This document shows positions 35,633 to 44,498 of a DNA stretch of 64,000 bases, one piece after another. The translations under genes and the position numbers were made by a program. The DNA is from DAIDKA01 sp963708865 (GTDB lineage Bacteria > Pseudomonadota > Gammaproteobacteria > Steroidobacterales > Steroidobacteraceae), in assembly GCA_963708865.1 (NCBI GenBank), contig CAVPUC010000005.1, positions 372,001 to 436,000 of the forward strand. Direction: 5' to 3'. The notes beneath the pieces are model-generated. The model was given only the letters and a program-made list of their open reading frames with translations. It made no database searches and was not told where the DNA came from. The number at the start of each line of letters is the position of its first letter. Position 1 is the first letter of the stretch.

Positions 35633-37293
35633 TGTCTGAACTTACTTGGGCCCGCATCAGGCAGGGGATTGGCGTGATCCTCGCGGTCGTCCTGCTGAAC
35701 GCGTCGGTCACATTTCATAACATCTGGCCGACGCTGGGTATCCACTGGCCGGGGGAGCTGTCAGTCGAATTGGGCGTGCTGCTCTTGGCGCTGGTGCTGT
35801 CGAATGCCTGGCTCGGACCGACGCGCCGCCCCGTTCTGGTGTTGCTGTCGGGGCTGATCGTGGTGTTCGCACTGGGGCGCTATGCCTACGTCACGGTGCA
35901 GGCGCTTTATGGCAGAGACATCAACCTTTACTGGGACGGACCGCAGTTTGCCGCCGTCACGGGCATGTTCGTACGCGTGGCGTCCCCCTGGATCGTGGCG
36001 GCCATCGCGGCGGGGAGCGCGTTGGCGCTCGCCATGCTGTACCTCATTGCCCGCTGGTCGCTCGGGCAGATCGATACGGCAATGCGTAGGTTTCGTCCGG
36101 CGCGCTGGGCCCTTGGCGCGACCGGCGTGGTGCTGTGCGGTTGCTTTCTCGCCCAGCAATTGAGCGATGCGGTGCCACGGCAGCCGCGCTTCTCGATTCC
36201 GGTGAGCCGCACGTTCGCCGCGCAGATCGCCCGGGTCTCGGATGCGCTCGCGGGCGCGAACCGCCATGTGCCGGCGTCGCCGCCGCTGTATTCGAGTCTT
36301 TCCGCGCTTGAGGGCAGCGATGTGCTGCTGGTATTCATGGAGTCCTATGGCGCGACCACCTACGATCGGCCGCAGTTCGTGCGCGCACTTGAGCCGTCGC
36401 GGCGGCGGCTGGAGGCGGCGCTTCGTGACACCGGTCGCGGCGCGGTCTCGGCATTCGTCACCTCGCCCACGTTCGGCGGGGGTTCGGTGCTCGCGCACCT
36501 GAGTCTGCTGTCCGGTATCGAGGTGCGTGACCAGGACCAGTACGTGCTGCTGATGACGCAGCAGCGGCCGACACTGGTGTCGCTGTTCAAACGCGCCGGC
36601 TATCGCACCGTGGCGGTGATGCCCGGACTGCGGGAGAGCTGGCCGGAAGGGCGCGTTCTACGGGTTCGATGAAATCTATGGTGCGCCGGGCCTCGACTAT
36701 CGAGGTCCCGCGTTCGGCTGGTGGCGCATCCCGGACCAGTTTTCCCTGGCGGCACTCGATGCGCGCGAATTGCAGTCGCCAGCCGCGCAAACCCGTGTTT
36801 GTCTTCTTCCCCACCGTCTCGACCCACATGCCGTTTGAGCCCACGCCACCACTGCAGGCCGGATTGGCGGCGGGTGCTCACGGCGCAACCCTTCGACGCG
36901 GAGCCCCTGCGCCGTTCGCTGACCCGTACGCCGGTGTGGACGGATATGGGCGAGGCCTATATGAGTTCCGTGCAGTATTTCTTCGACACGCTGACCAGTT
37001 ATCTGCGGGCCAGACCCAACGGCAAATTCGTGATGATCATTCTGGGGGATCACCAGCCCGCGGCCAATGTCAGCGGCGAGGGCGCCTCCTGGGACGTCCC
37101 GGTCCACGTGATCGCGAGCCAGCCGCAGATCCTTGAGGCGCTGGAGGCGGATGGATTTCGGCCGGGGCTTCTGCCCGAAAGGCCCGCGGCCGGTAAAATG
37201 AGCGCATTGGGGCCGTGGGCGCTGGCGGCATTTGGTGACCCGCCGCCGCTGCCGCAGCCGCGACTGGCAGCGAGGATCTTGCACGCGCCGTGA
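35632..37293 (+). CDS. LtaS-like membrane phospho(glycero)transferase/sulfatase-fold protein, frame broken three times
   Basis: About 553 codons. Five N-terminal TM segments (~residues 10-180) precede an alkaline-phosphatase-fold domain: nucleophile region LVFMESYGATTYD with Thr, then VFFPTVSTHMPFE and the metal site IILGDHQPAAN. This five-TM plus ectodomain plan is that of LtaS/EptA-type enzymes, which move a phospho-headgroup from a lipid to an extracytoplasmic acceptor. Insertions near 36648, 36788 and 36863 break the frame. Right after a CDP-alcohol transferase, it may use that lipid as donor. Acceptor unknown. Confidence 0.8.
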
Positions 37294-38129
37294 ACAGTTT
37301 TTCGGCGCACTGGCTGGACCTTCGTGAACCGCTGGATGCCGCCTCGCGTGCGGCCGGCATCTATACAGGTCTGGTTGAACACCTTGCCATACGGCAGCGC
37401 CGGTCACGGGTGGCAATCATTGATCTTGGCGCCGGCACCGGCGCGAACCTGCGCTATGCCGCGCCGCGGCTCGGTGGTGCGCAGGATTGGCTGCTGGTGG
37501 AAAGCGATCCGCTGCTGCAGGGTGCCACGGATGCGCGCATGCGCTCCTGGAGTCACGCGTCGCTGTGCGATTGTCGAATACAACACCTCGCCTTGGATCT
37601 TGCGGCACAGCTGCCGCAGTTGCCGCTACCGGACAGCGTGTTGCTGACCGCCTCCGCGCTGCTCGACCTGGTATCGGAGCCATGGCTGCGGGCGTTGGCC
37701 GGGCGCGCAGCACGGGTTTCGGCGACGGTCTGGTTTGCACTGACCTATGACGGCGACATCGACTGTCTGCCCGCCGAGCCAGTGGATGCCGAGATTCGCG
37801 AGCTCGTCAATTTGCATCAGCGTCACGATAAAGGCTTTGGCGCAGCGCTCGGTCCCCAGGCGGGACCGTTGGCCGAGCAGTTATTTGCCGAGCAGGGCTA
37901 TCACATCCACCGTGCGCCGAGCCCCTGGCATCTCGGGCCGGAGCACGCGGCACTGCAGCATGCGCTGGTCGCCGGCTGGTTCGAGGCAGCGTGTGACATC
38001 GCGCCCCACCGGGCTGGTGCACTCACCAGCTGGCTGGTACGGCGCCGCGCCCACATTGATGCGGGCCGATCCCGATTGCGGGTCGGCCATCTCGACATGG
38101 TCGGTCACCCTCGAAACAACGGCGCATAA
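37290..38129 (+). CDS. Class I SAM-dependent methyltransferase-like protein
   Basis: 279 aa from a GTG overlapping the previous stop (GTGA). Motif I IIDLGAGTGANLRY and acidic loop LLVESDPLL are present, with LLTASALLDLVSEPWL as the post-motif region. The C-terminal half is not typical of any named methyltransferase. Third gene of the CDP-alcohol/LtaS-like unit and presumably modifies the same product. It lacks a signal peptide and is therefore cytoplasmic. Confidence 0.8.
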   Translation: MNSFSAHWLDLREPLDAASRAAGIYTGLVEHLAIRQRRSRVAIIDLGAGTGANLRYAAPRLGGAQDWLLVESDPLLQGATDARMRSWSHASLCDCRIQHLALDLAAQLPQLPLPDSVLLTASALLDLVSEPWLRALAGRAARVSATVWFALTYDGDIDCLPAEPVDAEIRELVNLHQRHDKGFGAALGPQAGPLAEQLFAEQGYHIHRAPSPWHLGPEHAALQHALVAGWFEAACDIAPHRAGALTSWLVRRRAHIDAGRSRLRVGHLDMVGHPRNNGA

Positions 38130-38154
38130 TACGGGCTCAAACGGAGGAGGCATC

Positions 38155-38604
38155 ATGCGAATGGGATTGTGGATGATCGCGACGGTCGCGCTGCTCGCCG
38201 CGAGCGTGTCGCTGGCGCAGGATCAAGGACAGCGCGCAGAGGATCACGGCGCGCATACGCGCCCGCCCAGTCATGCCCGCGCCCCTGCACACCGGGCCGC
38301 CCCGGCGCCCGCGTTTGCTCGCCGGCGTCCAGCGCATCGCTTTCTCAGTGGTGGCAGTTGGCAGCACAGTGTTCATGCACCGGTATTTCGCTATCCGCCG
38401 GGATTCGCGTATCGCGTCTGGACGACCGGGGCGATGCTGCCGCCGGTTTTCCTCTCGGCACCGTATTTCTATGATGACTACGCGCCCTTAGGCTTGGGCG
38501 CGCCGCCGCCCGGCTATCGCTGGGTGCGCTATGGACCTGATCTGCTGCTGGTGAACGTGGTCACCGGACGCGTCGCAGACGTGGTCGACGGGGTGTTCTA
38601 CTAG
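38155..38604 (+). CDS. RcnB-like secreted protein
   Basis: 149 aa with signal peptide (ATVALLAASVSLAQ). A His/Pro/Ala/Arg-rich linker precedes the conserved C-terminal module YRWVRYGPDLLLVNVVTGRVADV, the RcnB-family hallmark. E. coli RcnB is a periplasmic nickel/cobalt homeostasis protein, but many members have unknown roles. Excellent ribosome binding site (GGAGGAGG). Ends overlapping the convergent SDR gene by 4 bp. Confidence 0.8.
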   Translation: MRMGLWMIATVALLAASVSLAQDQGQRAEDHGAHTRPPSHARAPAHRAAPAPAFARRRPAHRFLSGGSWQHSVHAPVFRYPPGFAYRVWTTGAMLPPVFLSAPYFYDDYAPLGLGAPPPGYRWVRYGPDLLLVNVVTGRVADVVDGVFY

Positions 38605-39704
38605 CCCAGATAAGACTTGCGCGGCAGCTTGCGATGCGCCGTTTCAAGTGGATAGATCGGGCAGTGCGCAAGGATTTGTTCGGCCTTGGCGCGAGCCGGC
38701 GGCGGCGCCTCCTCGGGAACCGAGGCGATGAACGCATCGAAGCGTTCCTGCATGCCGTCCTTGAACTCCGGATGACTGAAGATGAACAGGTCGTTGTTGC
38801 GCACCCCGTTCAACACCCGCTCGCCCGCCTCGAGCGGGTCCATCATGATGTTCGGCCGGCGGGGCGGTGATCCCGGCGGCGGCGGCTTGCGCTGGCTTTC
38901 GGGACGGTTGTCGACCATGACCCCGCCCGGACAGAAGGCTGACGTTCCGATGTTGGTGCCCTCGAGTTCGACCCGCAGCGCCTCCATCATGCCGACAGCC
39001 GCTATCTTGGTTGCGGTGTAAACCCCCGCGAGCACGCCAGGTACCACGCCACTCATCGAAGCGGTGGTCACGATATGCGCGCCTTCGCCATGGGCCTTGA
39101 AATGGGGCAGGCAGGCGGCGACGCCGTTGTAGATCGCCGTGAAGTTCACGGCCACCGCGTTGTCCCAATCCTCCGCCTTGGCGAGGCTGGCCTGTGCGAG
39201 GGTCTTGGCGCCGGCATTGTTCACCAGCAGGTGCAGGTTGCCGAACGTGCTTTTGATCTCTGCGAGCAGCCGCACCCAGCCGTCACGATCGGTAACATCG
39301 TGCTTGATGGCATGGACGCCGGCGTTGCCCGGCTTAAACAGCGGCAGCGCCTCCGCCAACCGCGCCTCGTTGCGATAGCCGAGGATGACTTTCATGCCCG
39401 CGTTCGAGCAGGCGCGCGCGATGCCGAGGCCGATTCCGTCGGATGAGGCCGTGATATACGCGGTCTTGCCGGCGACGTCCTTCAACGGTGGCGGCTGGGC
39501 CACGCTCGGTGCAGGCGGCACTGACAAACCGGGGCGCGGCGGCGGCGCCGATGAGGATTGCGCGCGCGCGTGGCGAGCGGCTCCGGCCTCAGCCAGAAAG
39601 GCCAGCGCGCCGGCACTGAGGGCCATGCCTTCCAGAAACTGACGGCGGCCTGGCCTGCCCTTGGCCAAGTTCGCCTCGTCGCGGACGGATTTCTGCTTCG
39701 ACAT
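38601..39704 (-). CDS. TAT-exported short-chain dehydrogenase/reductase
   Basis: 367 aa. Twin-arginine signal G19-R20-R21-Q-F-L with hydrophobic stretch to ~50, then a Pro-rich linker (APPPRPG...PPAPS). SDR core: TASSDGIGLGIARA (nucleotide binding), NNAG, catalytic Ser in TTASMSG and Y-T-A-T-K. A C-terminal extension ends near KLPRKSYLG. Folding with bound cofactor in the cytoplasm and export as a periplasmic SDR is unusual; most SDRs are cytoplasmic. Substrate unknown. Confidence 0.87.
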   Translation of the reverse strand: MSKQKSVRDEANLAKGRPGRRQFLEGMALSAGALAFLAEAGAARHARAQSSSAPPPRPGLSVPPAPSVAQPPPLKDVAGKTAYITASSDGIGLGIARACSNAGMKVILGYRNEARLAEALPLFKPGNAGVHAIKHDVTDRDGWVRLLAEIKSTFGNLHLLVNNAGAKTLAQASLAKAEDWDNAVAVNFTAIYNGVAACLPHFKAHGEGAHIVTTASMSGVVPGVLAGVYTATKIAAVGMMEALRVELEGTNIGTSAFCPGGVMVDNRPESQRKPPPPGSPPRRPNIMMDPLEAGERVLNGVRNNDLFIFSHPEFKDGMQERFDAFIASVPEEAPPPARAKAEQILAHCPIYPLETAHRKLPRKSYLG

Positions 39705-39822
39705 GATGTCCCCCTGTCTTAAATTATCTCGCTGCGGCTCGACTGTAGGATCCTGGGCTGAAGAAGGCTAGGGACACGCGAAGTCGGCATTTCTTCTGGG
39801 ATCCTGATGCAAACACCACCGG

Positions 39823-40686
39823 TCAGGACAGCCCGCGCGCAATGGCCCGCAGTTTGGCCACGACAGCCGGGTCACGCGCGTCTGGCGCAGTGAGAATGGC
39901 GCCCTGCAAAGCGCTGTCGATCGGGGAGGGCTCCCGCTTGGCGGGCAGCGTGCTGACGAAATGCTCGATCATCAGGCGCGCCTTGCCGACATTATCCTGC
40001 ATGCAGCGCACGATCTGCTCGGCCTCGACCGGGCGTTCCTGCTCATGCCAGCAGTCATAGTCGGTGACCGTGGCAATCGTGGCGTACGGCAGTTCGGCCT
40101 CGCGGGCCAGCCGCGCCTCGGGCATGTTGGTCATGCCAATCACCGCACAACCCCACGACTGGTACAGACGGCTCTCAGCGCGCGTGGAGAACTGCGGACC
40201 CTCCATCGCGAGGTACGTGCCGCCTTCCACCACCCGCGCGCCGGCCTTGCGGGCCGCAGCGGCGGCGAGCGCCGCGAGCCTCGCGCAGATCGGATCGGCC
40301 AGCGAGACATGCGCGACCACGCCGGGCTCGAAGAAGGAGTTGGTCCGCGCGACCGTGCGATCGATGAACTGGTCGATGAGCACAAACGTGCGCGGCGGCA
40401 GGTCGGCGCGCAACGATCCCACCGCGGAGATGGAGAGCAGATCGGTGCAGCCGGCCATCTTCAGCGCGGCGATGTTGGCCCGGTAGTTCAAATCCGATGG
40501 GCCGAGGCGATGCCCGCGGCCATGGCGCGGCAGGAACACCACGCGGGTGTCGGCGATGACGCCTTCGAGCAGGCGATCCGACGGCGCACCCCAGGGCGTT
40601 ACGATATCGAGCGTGCGGCGAGCCTGCAGCGAGGCGATGTCGTAGAGCCCCGAGCCGCCGATAATGCCGATGACCCAATCCTTCAC
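39823..40686 (-). CDS. mtnP: S-methyl-5'-thioadenosine phosphorylase
   Basis: 287 aa from a GTG start (VKDWVIGIIGGSGLYDI) with a GGGAGAA Shine-Dalgarno. An in-frame ATG 66 bp upstream would add an unconserved extension. Family features: phosphate loop IGGSGLYD, RHGRGH, RANIAALK, TYLAMEGPQFSTRAES and MTNMPEARLAREAELPYATIATVTDYDCWH. Cleaves MTA to adenine and 5-methylthioribose-1-P in methionine salvage. Stands alone here. Confidence 0.92.
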   Translation of the reverse strand: MKDWVIGIIGGSGLYDIASLQARRTLDIVTPWGAPSDRLLEGVIADTRVVFLPRHGRGHRLGPSDLNYRANIAALKMAGCTDLLSISAVGSLRADLPPRTFVLIDQFIDRTVARTNSFFEPGVVAHVSLADPICARLAALAAAAARKAGARVVEGGTYLAMEGPQFSTRAESRLYQSWGCAVIGMTNMPEARLAREAELPYATIATVTDYDCWHEQERPVEAEQIVRCMQDNVGKARLMIEHFVSTLPAKREPSPIDSALQGAILTAPDARDPAVVAKLRAIARGLS

Positions 40687-40799
40687 ACAATTCTCCCGGT
40701 AGGAAGGCGCCTCTATCAGATCAGGACTTATGCCACTGAGCGAGGGCTCCATTTAGGAATACCCTTGCCACTCTGTTGAACGAATTCTCGGAGATTCCC

Positions 40800-40874
40800 A
40801 TGTATATCGGCGGCGGCATCCTCGGCACCATTCTGGTCATTCTGCTCATCGTCTGGTTGATCCGGCGCGTCTGA
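40800..40874 (+). CDS. 24-aa single-span membrane peptide
   Basis: ATG at 40800, TGA at 40872-40874, with GGAG a few bases upstream. The product has a Gly-rich start (YIGGG), one continuous hydrophobic helix (ILGTILVILLIVWLI) and a positive tail (RRV), so inside-positive topology. Such tiny hydrophobic proteins are widely conserved in proteobacteria but without known function. It lies between the divergent mtnP and the quinone reductase gene. Confidence 0.55.
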   Translation: MYIGGGILGTILVILLIVWLIRRV

Positions 40875-41007
40875 GAGTATACCCACGCCTTGACGCAAAT
40901 CGGACGCTCCGGAGCAGCTTCACCAGCAGTTGCTCTGCCGCGCGTTTTCATGATCCATTGATCCCGCCAGCAATCCGCTGCAAGCGCCCTCGCTCCGGAG
41001 TACAACA

Positions 41008-41919
41008 ATGAAAGCGGTCCGGATACACGAATTTGGCGGGCCCGAGAAGCTCCTGTTCGAAGAGGACGTGCCCGATCCGCCGCTCTCGCCGGATTCGGTC
41101 CTGGTCGGGACGGTGGCGGCCAGTGTGAACCCGATTGATTGGAAGATCCGTTCCGGCGCCAGGCAAAAGGACTTCCCCATCTCCCTCCCCGCCATCCTTG
41201 GCAGGGACGTGAGCGGCGTGGTGCGCGCGGTGGGCGCCAACGTCAAAAACTTCAAACCGGGCGAGCAAGTGGTGGCGTTTGCCAACGCCACGTATGCTGA
41301 GTTCGTCGCGGTCATGGCCTCCGTGGTGACACATGTGCCCGATGGAGTGGAACTGGCGGGCGCCGCAGCGATTCCGCTGATTGCATTGACGGCAGATCAG
41401 CTGGTGCGGCGCACGACCGATGTGCGTGCCGGGCAGACGGTCGTGGTGACGGGCGCACTGGGCAGCGTCGGTCGGGCTGCCGTTCACACCGCGAAGAAAC
41501 TCGGCGCGAAGGTCATCGCCGGTGTGCGCACGAACCAGATTGATGCGGCCCGCAGCCTGGGTGCTGCGCAGATCCTGGCCATCGATGACGAAGCGGCGAT
41601 CGCCAGGCTCAACGTCGATGCGGTGGCTGATACGGTCGGGGGTGCAGTGGCGGCCCGGCTCATGGCGAGAGTGAAGGCGGGCGGCAGATTCGGCTATGCC
41701 TCGGTCATTCCGGAGGGCGTTGCCGCGATGCATCCGCAGGTCATGGTGGCGCGCGTATTCGCGCAGCCTGACCCCGCCAAAGTGAGGGAGTTTCTGGATG
41801 ACGTGCGCGACGGCAGCTTCGTTTTGCCGATCGGACGCCGGCTCGCGCTCAAGGACGCTGCCGAGGCACACCGGCTCGGTGAGCGCGGCGGAGTAGGGAA
41901 GATCCTCTTGATGGTCTAG
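41008..41919 (+). CDS. NADP-dependent quinone oxidoreductase-like MDR protein
   Basis: 303 aa. Zinc-less MDR pattern: MKAVRIHEFGGPEKLLFEE, NPIDWKIRSG, GRDVSGVV and the Rossmann region VVVTGALGSVGRAAVHTAKK. Similar to QOR-type NADPH:quinone reductases that detoxify quinones by one- or two-electron reduction. No zinc-binding Cys cluster. Stands alone between the small peptide and the GloVer lipoprotein. Confidence 0.9.
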   Translation: MKAVRIHEFGGPEKLLFEEDVPDPPLSPDSVLVGTVAASVNPIDWKIRSGARQKDFPISLPAILGRDVSGVVRAVGANVKNFKPGEQVVAFANATYAEFVAVMASVVTHVPDGVELAGAAAIPLIALTADQLVRRTTDVRAGQTVVVTGALGSVGRAAVHTAKKLGAKVIAGVRTNQIDAARSLGAAQILAIDDEAAIARLNVDAVADTVGGAVAARLMARVKAGGRFGYASVIPEGVAAMHPQVMVARVFAQPDPAKVREFLDDVRDGSFVLPIGRRLALKDAAEAHRLGERGGVGKILLMV

Positions 41920-42075
41920 TGCAGGTGAACTGCATCACGGTCGGCGCCGACACCCCGGTTCAAAGCCCATCGGACCACGAATTACTGCGACCGGATTCAC
42001 GTCGTGGCACGGCGATAGCGCATTGAATTGACCTGTGCCGACCAGCGGGTCGGCGGATCACGAAGGTCATCAGCC

Positions 42076-43779
42076 ATGACGCGGTCTACCGGTTGGGCTT
42101 TCCAGGCCTGTCGCAGCGCTGCCGGCGTGGCGATCGTGGGCGCATCGCTCGCCTTAAGCGGTTGCTGGCACTGGGACGGCGACACCGGCAGCGCCAGTGG
42201 TGGCGCCGACCCCGTGGTGCCGCTCTATGTGCTGAGCGCGACGATCAATGGGCTCAACTCCTCCGGACTGGTCCTCAACGTCAATGGCACGGCAAAGAGC
42301 ATGGCCGCCGGAGCCACCGCGCAGCCGCTGACTGGCGAGCTGCCTTCAGGCACGCCTTATTCCGTGACGGTCCAGGCGCAGCCCGCCGGCCTTACCTGCT
42401 CGGTGAGCAACAGCATGGGCACGATGGGTGATGCAACGGGCCCGTATATCACCATCACCTGCTCGGGCAACACCTACACCGTCGGCGGCTCGATCAGTGG
42501 GCTCACGGGGAGCGGCCTGGTGCTGCTGGACAACGGCGGCGATGCCACCTCCCTAAGCGCCAATGCCACGCAGTTCACCATGAACACCGGCGTTACGTAC
42601 GGCAACAGTTACGCCATCACGGTCCAGACTGTGCCACCGGATCTGGTGTGCGCGGTGAGCAATGCCACGGCCATCATGGGCGCAGCCAATGTCACCAGCG
42701 TCAACGTCGGCTGCGTGCCGAACTTCACCCTGCTGTATTCCTTTGCCGGGGGCTCGAGCGATGGCGCGGGGCCTTACCATAGTTTGATCCAGGCGAGCGA
42801 TGGCGATTTTTATGGCACCACCCTGACGGGGGGCACCGGGAATGGCGGCACCGTCTTCAGGATCACACCGAGCGGCACCGAGAGCATTCTGTACTCCTTC
42901 ACCAGCAGCCCGTATTCCGGCCTGATACAGGGCAGCGATGGCAACTTTTACGGGACGAGCGCCAACGGCGGCGTCAATGGCCGCGGCACGCTCTTCGCGA
43001 TCACGCCGAGCGGGACCCAGAGCGTTCTGTATTCCTTCCCCGCCGGCGGCAGCGATCCCTATACGGGCCTCATCCAAGCCAGCGATGGCAACTTCTACGG
43101 AACGACCGGGGCTGGCGGCGCGAGCGATGACGGCACGGTATTCAAAGTCACACCGGGCGGGACCGCGACTGTCCTGCACGCCTTCCCCAAGGTCGGCAGC
43201 AGCGACGGCCAGACGCCCTATGCCGGCCTGATCCAGGGCGGCGATGGCAATTTTTACGGAACGACGTATTTCGGCGGTAGCAACGGCTTCGGTACCGTCT
43301 TCAAGGTGACGCCGGGCGGGACGGAGACCGTTCTGTATTCCTTCGCCGGCGGCAGCGACGGCGAAAATCCCTATGCCGGGGTGATCCAGGGCAGCGACGG
43401 CAACTTCTATGGAACCACCTATCAGGGTGGCCGCAACGGCTTGGGCACGATCTTCAAGATGACGCCGAGCGGGCTCGAGACCGTTCTGTACGCCTTCACT
43501 GGCGGCAGCGCCGATGGCGCAAATCCGGAGGCCGGCGTGATCCAGGGCAGCGACGGCTATTTCTATGGAGCGACCTATCTGGGCGGCGCCAGCAACCTAG
43601 GCACGGTCTTCCAGCTCACCTCGAGTGGCGCCGAGACGATCCTGCATGCCTTCAGCGGCAATGATGGCGCCAATCCCTGGGCCAATCTGGTCCAGGGCAG
43701 CGATGGCAGTTTCTATGGATCCACCACGGCGGGCGGCGCCAGTGGGCACGGCACCTTCTTCAAAGTCGCGGTGCAATGA
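42076..43779 (+). CDS. Lipoprotein with seven GloVer tandem repeats
   Basis: 567 aa from ATG 42076. An upstream in-frame ATG (42028) would place charged residues before the signal. Lipobox LALSGC gives the acylated Cys. Then two ~75-aa repeats (SGLVLNVNGTAKSM / SGLVLLDNGGDATSL with TYSVTVQ/YAITVQ), then seven copies of a ~45-50-aa unit with core (L/I)QGSDGNFYGTT-x-GG and GTVFK(V/I)TPSG. These are known as GloVer or choice-of-anchor repeats and probably form a beta-propeller at the cell surface. Function unknown. Confidence 0.85.
   Translation: MTRSTGWAFQACRSAAGVAIVGASLALSGCWHWDGDTGSASGGADPVVPLYVLSATINGLNSSGLVLNVNGTAKSMAAGATAQPLTGELPSGTPYSVTVQAQPAGLTCSVSNSMGTMGDATGPYITITCSGNTYTVGGSISGLTGSGLVLLDNGGDATSLSANATQFTMNTGVTYGNSYAITVQTVPPDLVCAVSNATAIMGAANVTSVNVGCVPNFTLLYSFAGGSSDGAGPYHSLIQASDGDFYGTTLTGGTGNGGTVFRITPSGTESILYSFTSSPYSGLIQGSDGNFYGTSANGGVNGRGTLFAITPSGTQSVLYSFPAGGSDPYTGLIQASDGNFYGTTGAGGASDDGTVFKVTPGGTATVLHAFPKVGSSDGQTPYAGLIQGGDGNFYGTTYFGGSNGFGTVFKVTPGGTETVLYSFAGGSDGENPYAGVIQGSDGNFYGTTYQGGRNGLGTIFKMTPSGLETVLYAFTGGSADGANPEAGVIQGSDGYFYGATYLGGASNLGTVFQLTSSGAETILHAFSGNDGANPWANLVQGSDGSFYGSTTAGGASGHGTFFKVAVQ
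42730..43776 (+). repeat. Seven in-frame tandem repeats of ~140-160 bp (GloVer units)
   Basis: Coding repeats inside the lipoprotein gene. Each unit reads (V/I)LY(S/A)F ... (L/I)IQGSDGNFYGTT ... GTVFKVTPSGTET. They are diverged at DNA level but aligned in protein. The number suggests one seven-bladed propeller. Confidence 0.75.
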
Positions 43780-43789
43780 CCAAGGCCCC

Positions 43790-44356
43790 CTAGCGCAGGC
43801 GGTGAATCCGGATTGACAGGCCTTCCCTGGTCTTCAGAAAGAACGCCCCGAGCACTCCGGGTCTGATCATCACCGCTTCATGCGGACTGAAGAACAGATC
43901 CGGTTCGGCATCCGTCGACTCCCACACCTGTCCGTTGTCCAGCTCAAACTGGTACTGGTGGCCTGGCCGCGCGGTGAGGTGAGCCAGCGCCGTGGCGATG
44001 GGCTGGATGGCCGGCGCCTGGATACCTTCTTCTTTGCGCTTGAGGCTCAGCTGCTTGCCGTCGAGCCCGATCGTGTCATCGGGCCCGACCTTCGCAGCGT
44101 TACGGCTCGCGGCATTCGGGGTGGCACCGGAAGCCGGCGTTGCAGCCGGTACCGATGCGGTGGCGCTGGCCGGCGCAGCAGCATGGCGGCGCTGCATCTC
44201 CTGGTCGTAACAGGCGACTCGCGCAGCGGAGTCAGTCACCCGAAAGCAAGTCTCCATCGAATCCGTGGATTGCTGCGCGATAGCCGCCGAGGAAGAACAA
44301 CCGAGCATCAGCCATGCAACGGCGCTTTTATGCTGGCGTATCAATTGGGATCCCAT
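43790..44356 (-). CDS. Secreted hypothetical protein with paired-Cys N-terminus
   Basis: 188 aa with a Sec signal peptide (KSAVAWLMLGCSSSAAIAQQ). Mature N-terminus ETCFRVTDSAARVACYDQEM is a short Cys-pair module seen at the start of many proteobacterial envelope proteins. A low-complexity Ala/Pro/Thr linker follows. The C-terminal ~60 residues (YQFELDNGQVWESTDAEPD, then IRPGVLGAFFL) form a small beta domain. Convergent with the GloVer lipoprotein (11-bp gap) and divergent from the large TonB receptor. Family role unknown. Confidence 0.72.
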   Translation of the reverse strand: MGSQLIRQHKSAVAWLMLGCSSSAAIAQQSTDSMETCFRVTDSAARVACYDQEMQRRHAAAPASATASVPAATPASGATPNAASRNAAKVGPDDTIGLDGKQLSLKRKEEGIQAPAIQPIATALAHLTARPGHQYQFELDNGQVWESTDAEPDLFFSPHEAVMIRPGVLGAFFLKTREGLSIRIHRLR

Positions 44357-44383
44357 GTTGCTGCCCACTTTAGCCAAAACAAA

Positions 44384-44409
44384 ACGTTGTGAACCGAAAC
44401 TGACGTTGT
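44384..44409. promoter_or_regulatory. Direct repeat ACGTTGT upstream of the large TonB receptor
   Basis: ACGTTGT at 44384-44390 and again at 44403-44409 (19 bp apart), with a related CGGTTGTGAG further on at about 44440-44449. Repeats lie in the ~140-bp divergent promoter region. Possible operator of an unknown regulator; weak evidence. Confidence 0.3.
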
Positions 44410-44498
44410 TACATTTCGCGCAGCGCACAGTTTTGTCAACGGTTGTGAGAACCAACCGATGGCGACCAGCAAGTAAACTAACTCGGGGGGGTAGGGTT

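Noticed and set aside
42730..43776. Tandem repeats as a possible CRISPR array
   Set aside because: The repeats are long, in-frame, protein-coding and without unique spacers; they encode GloVer units.
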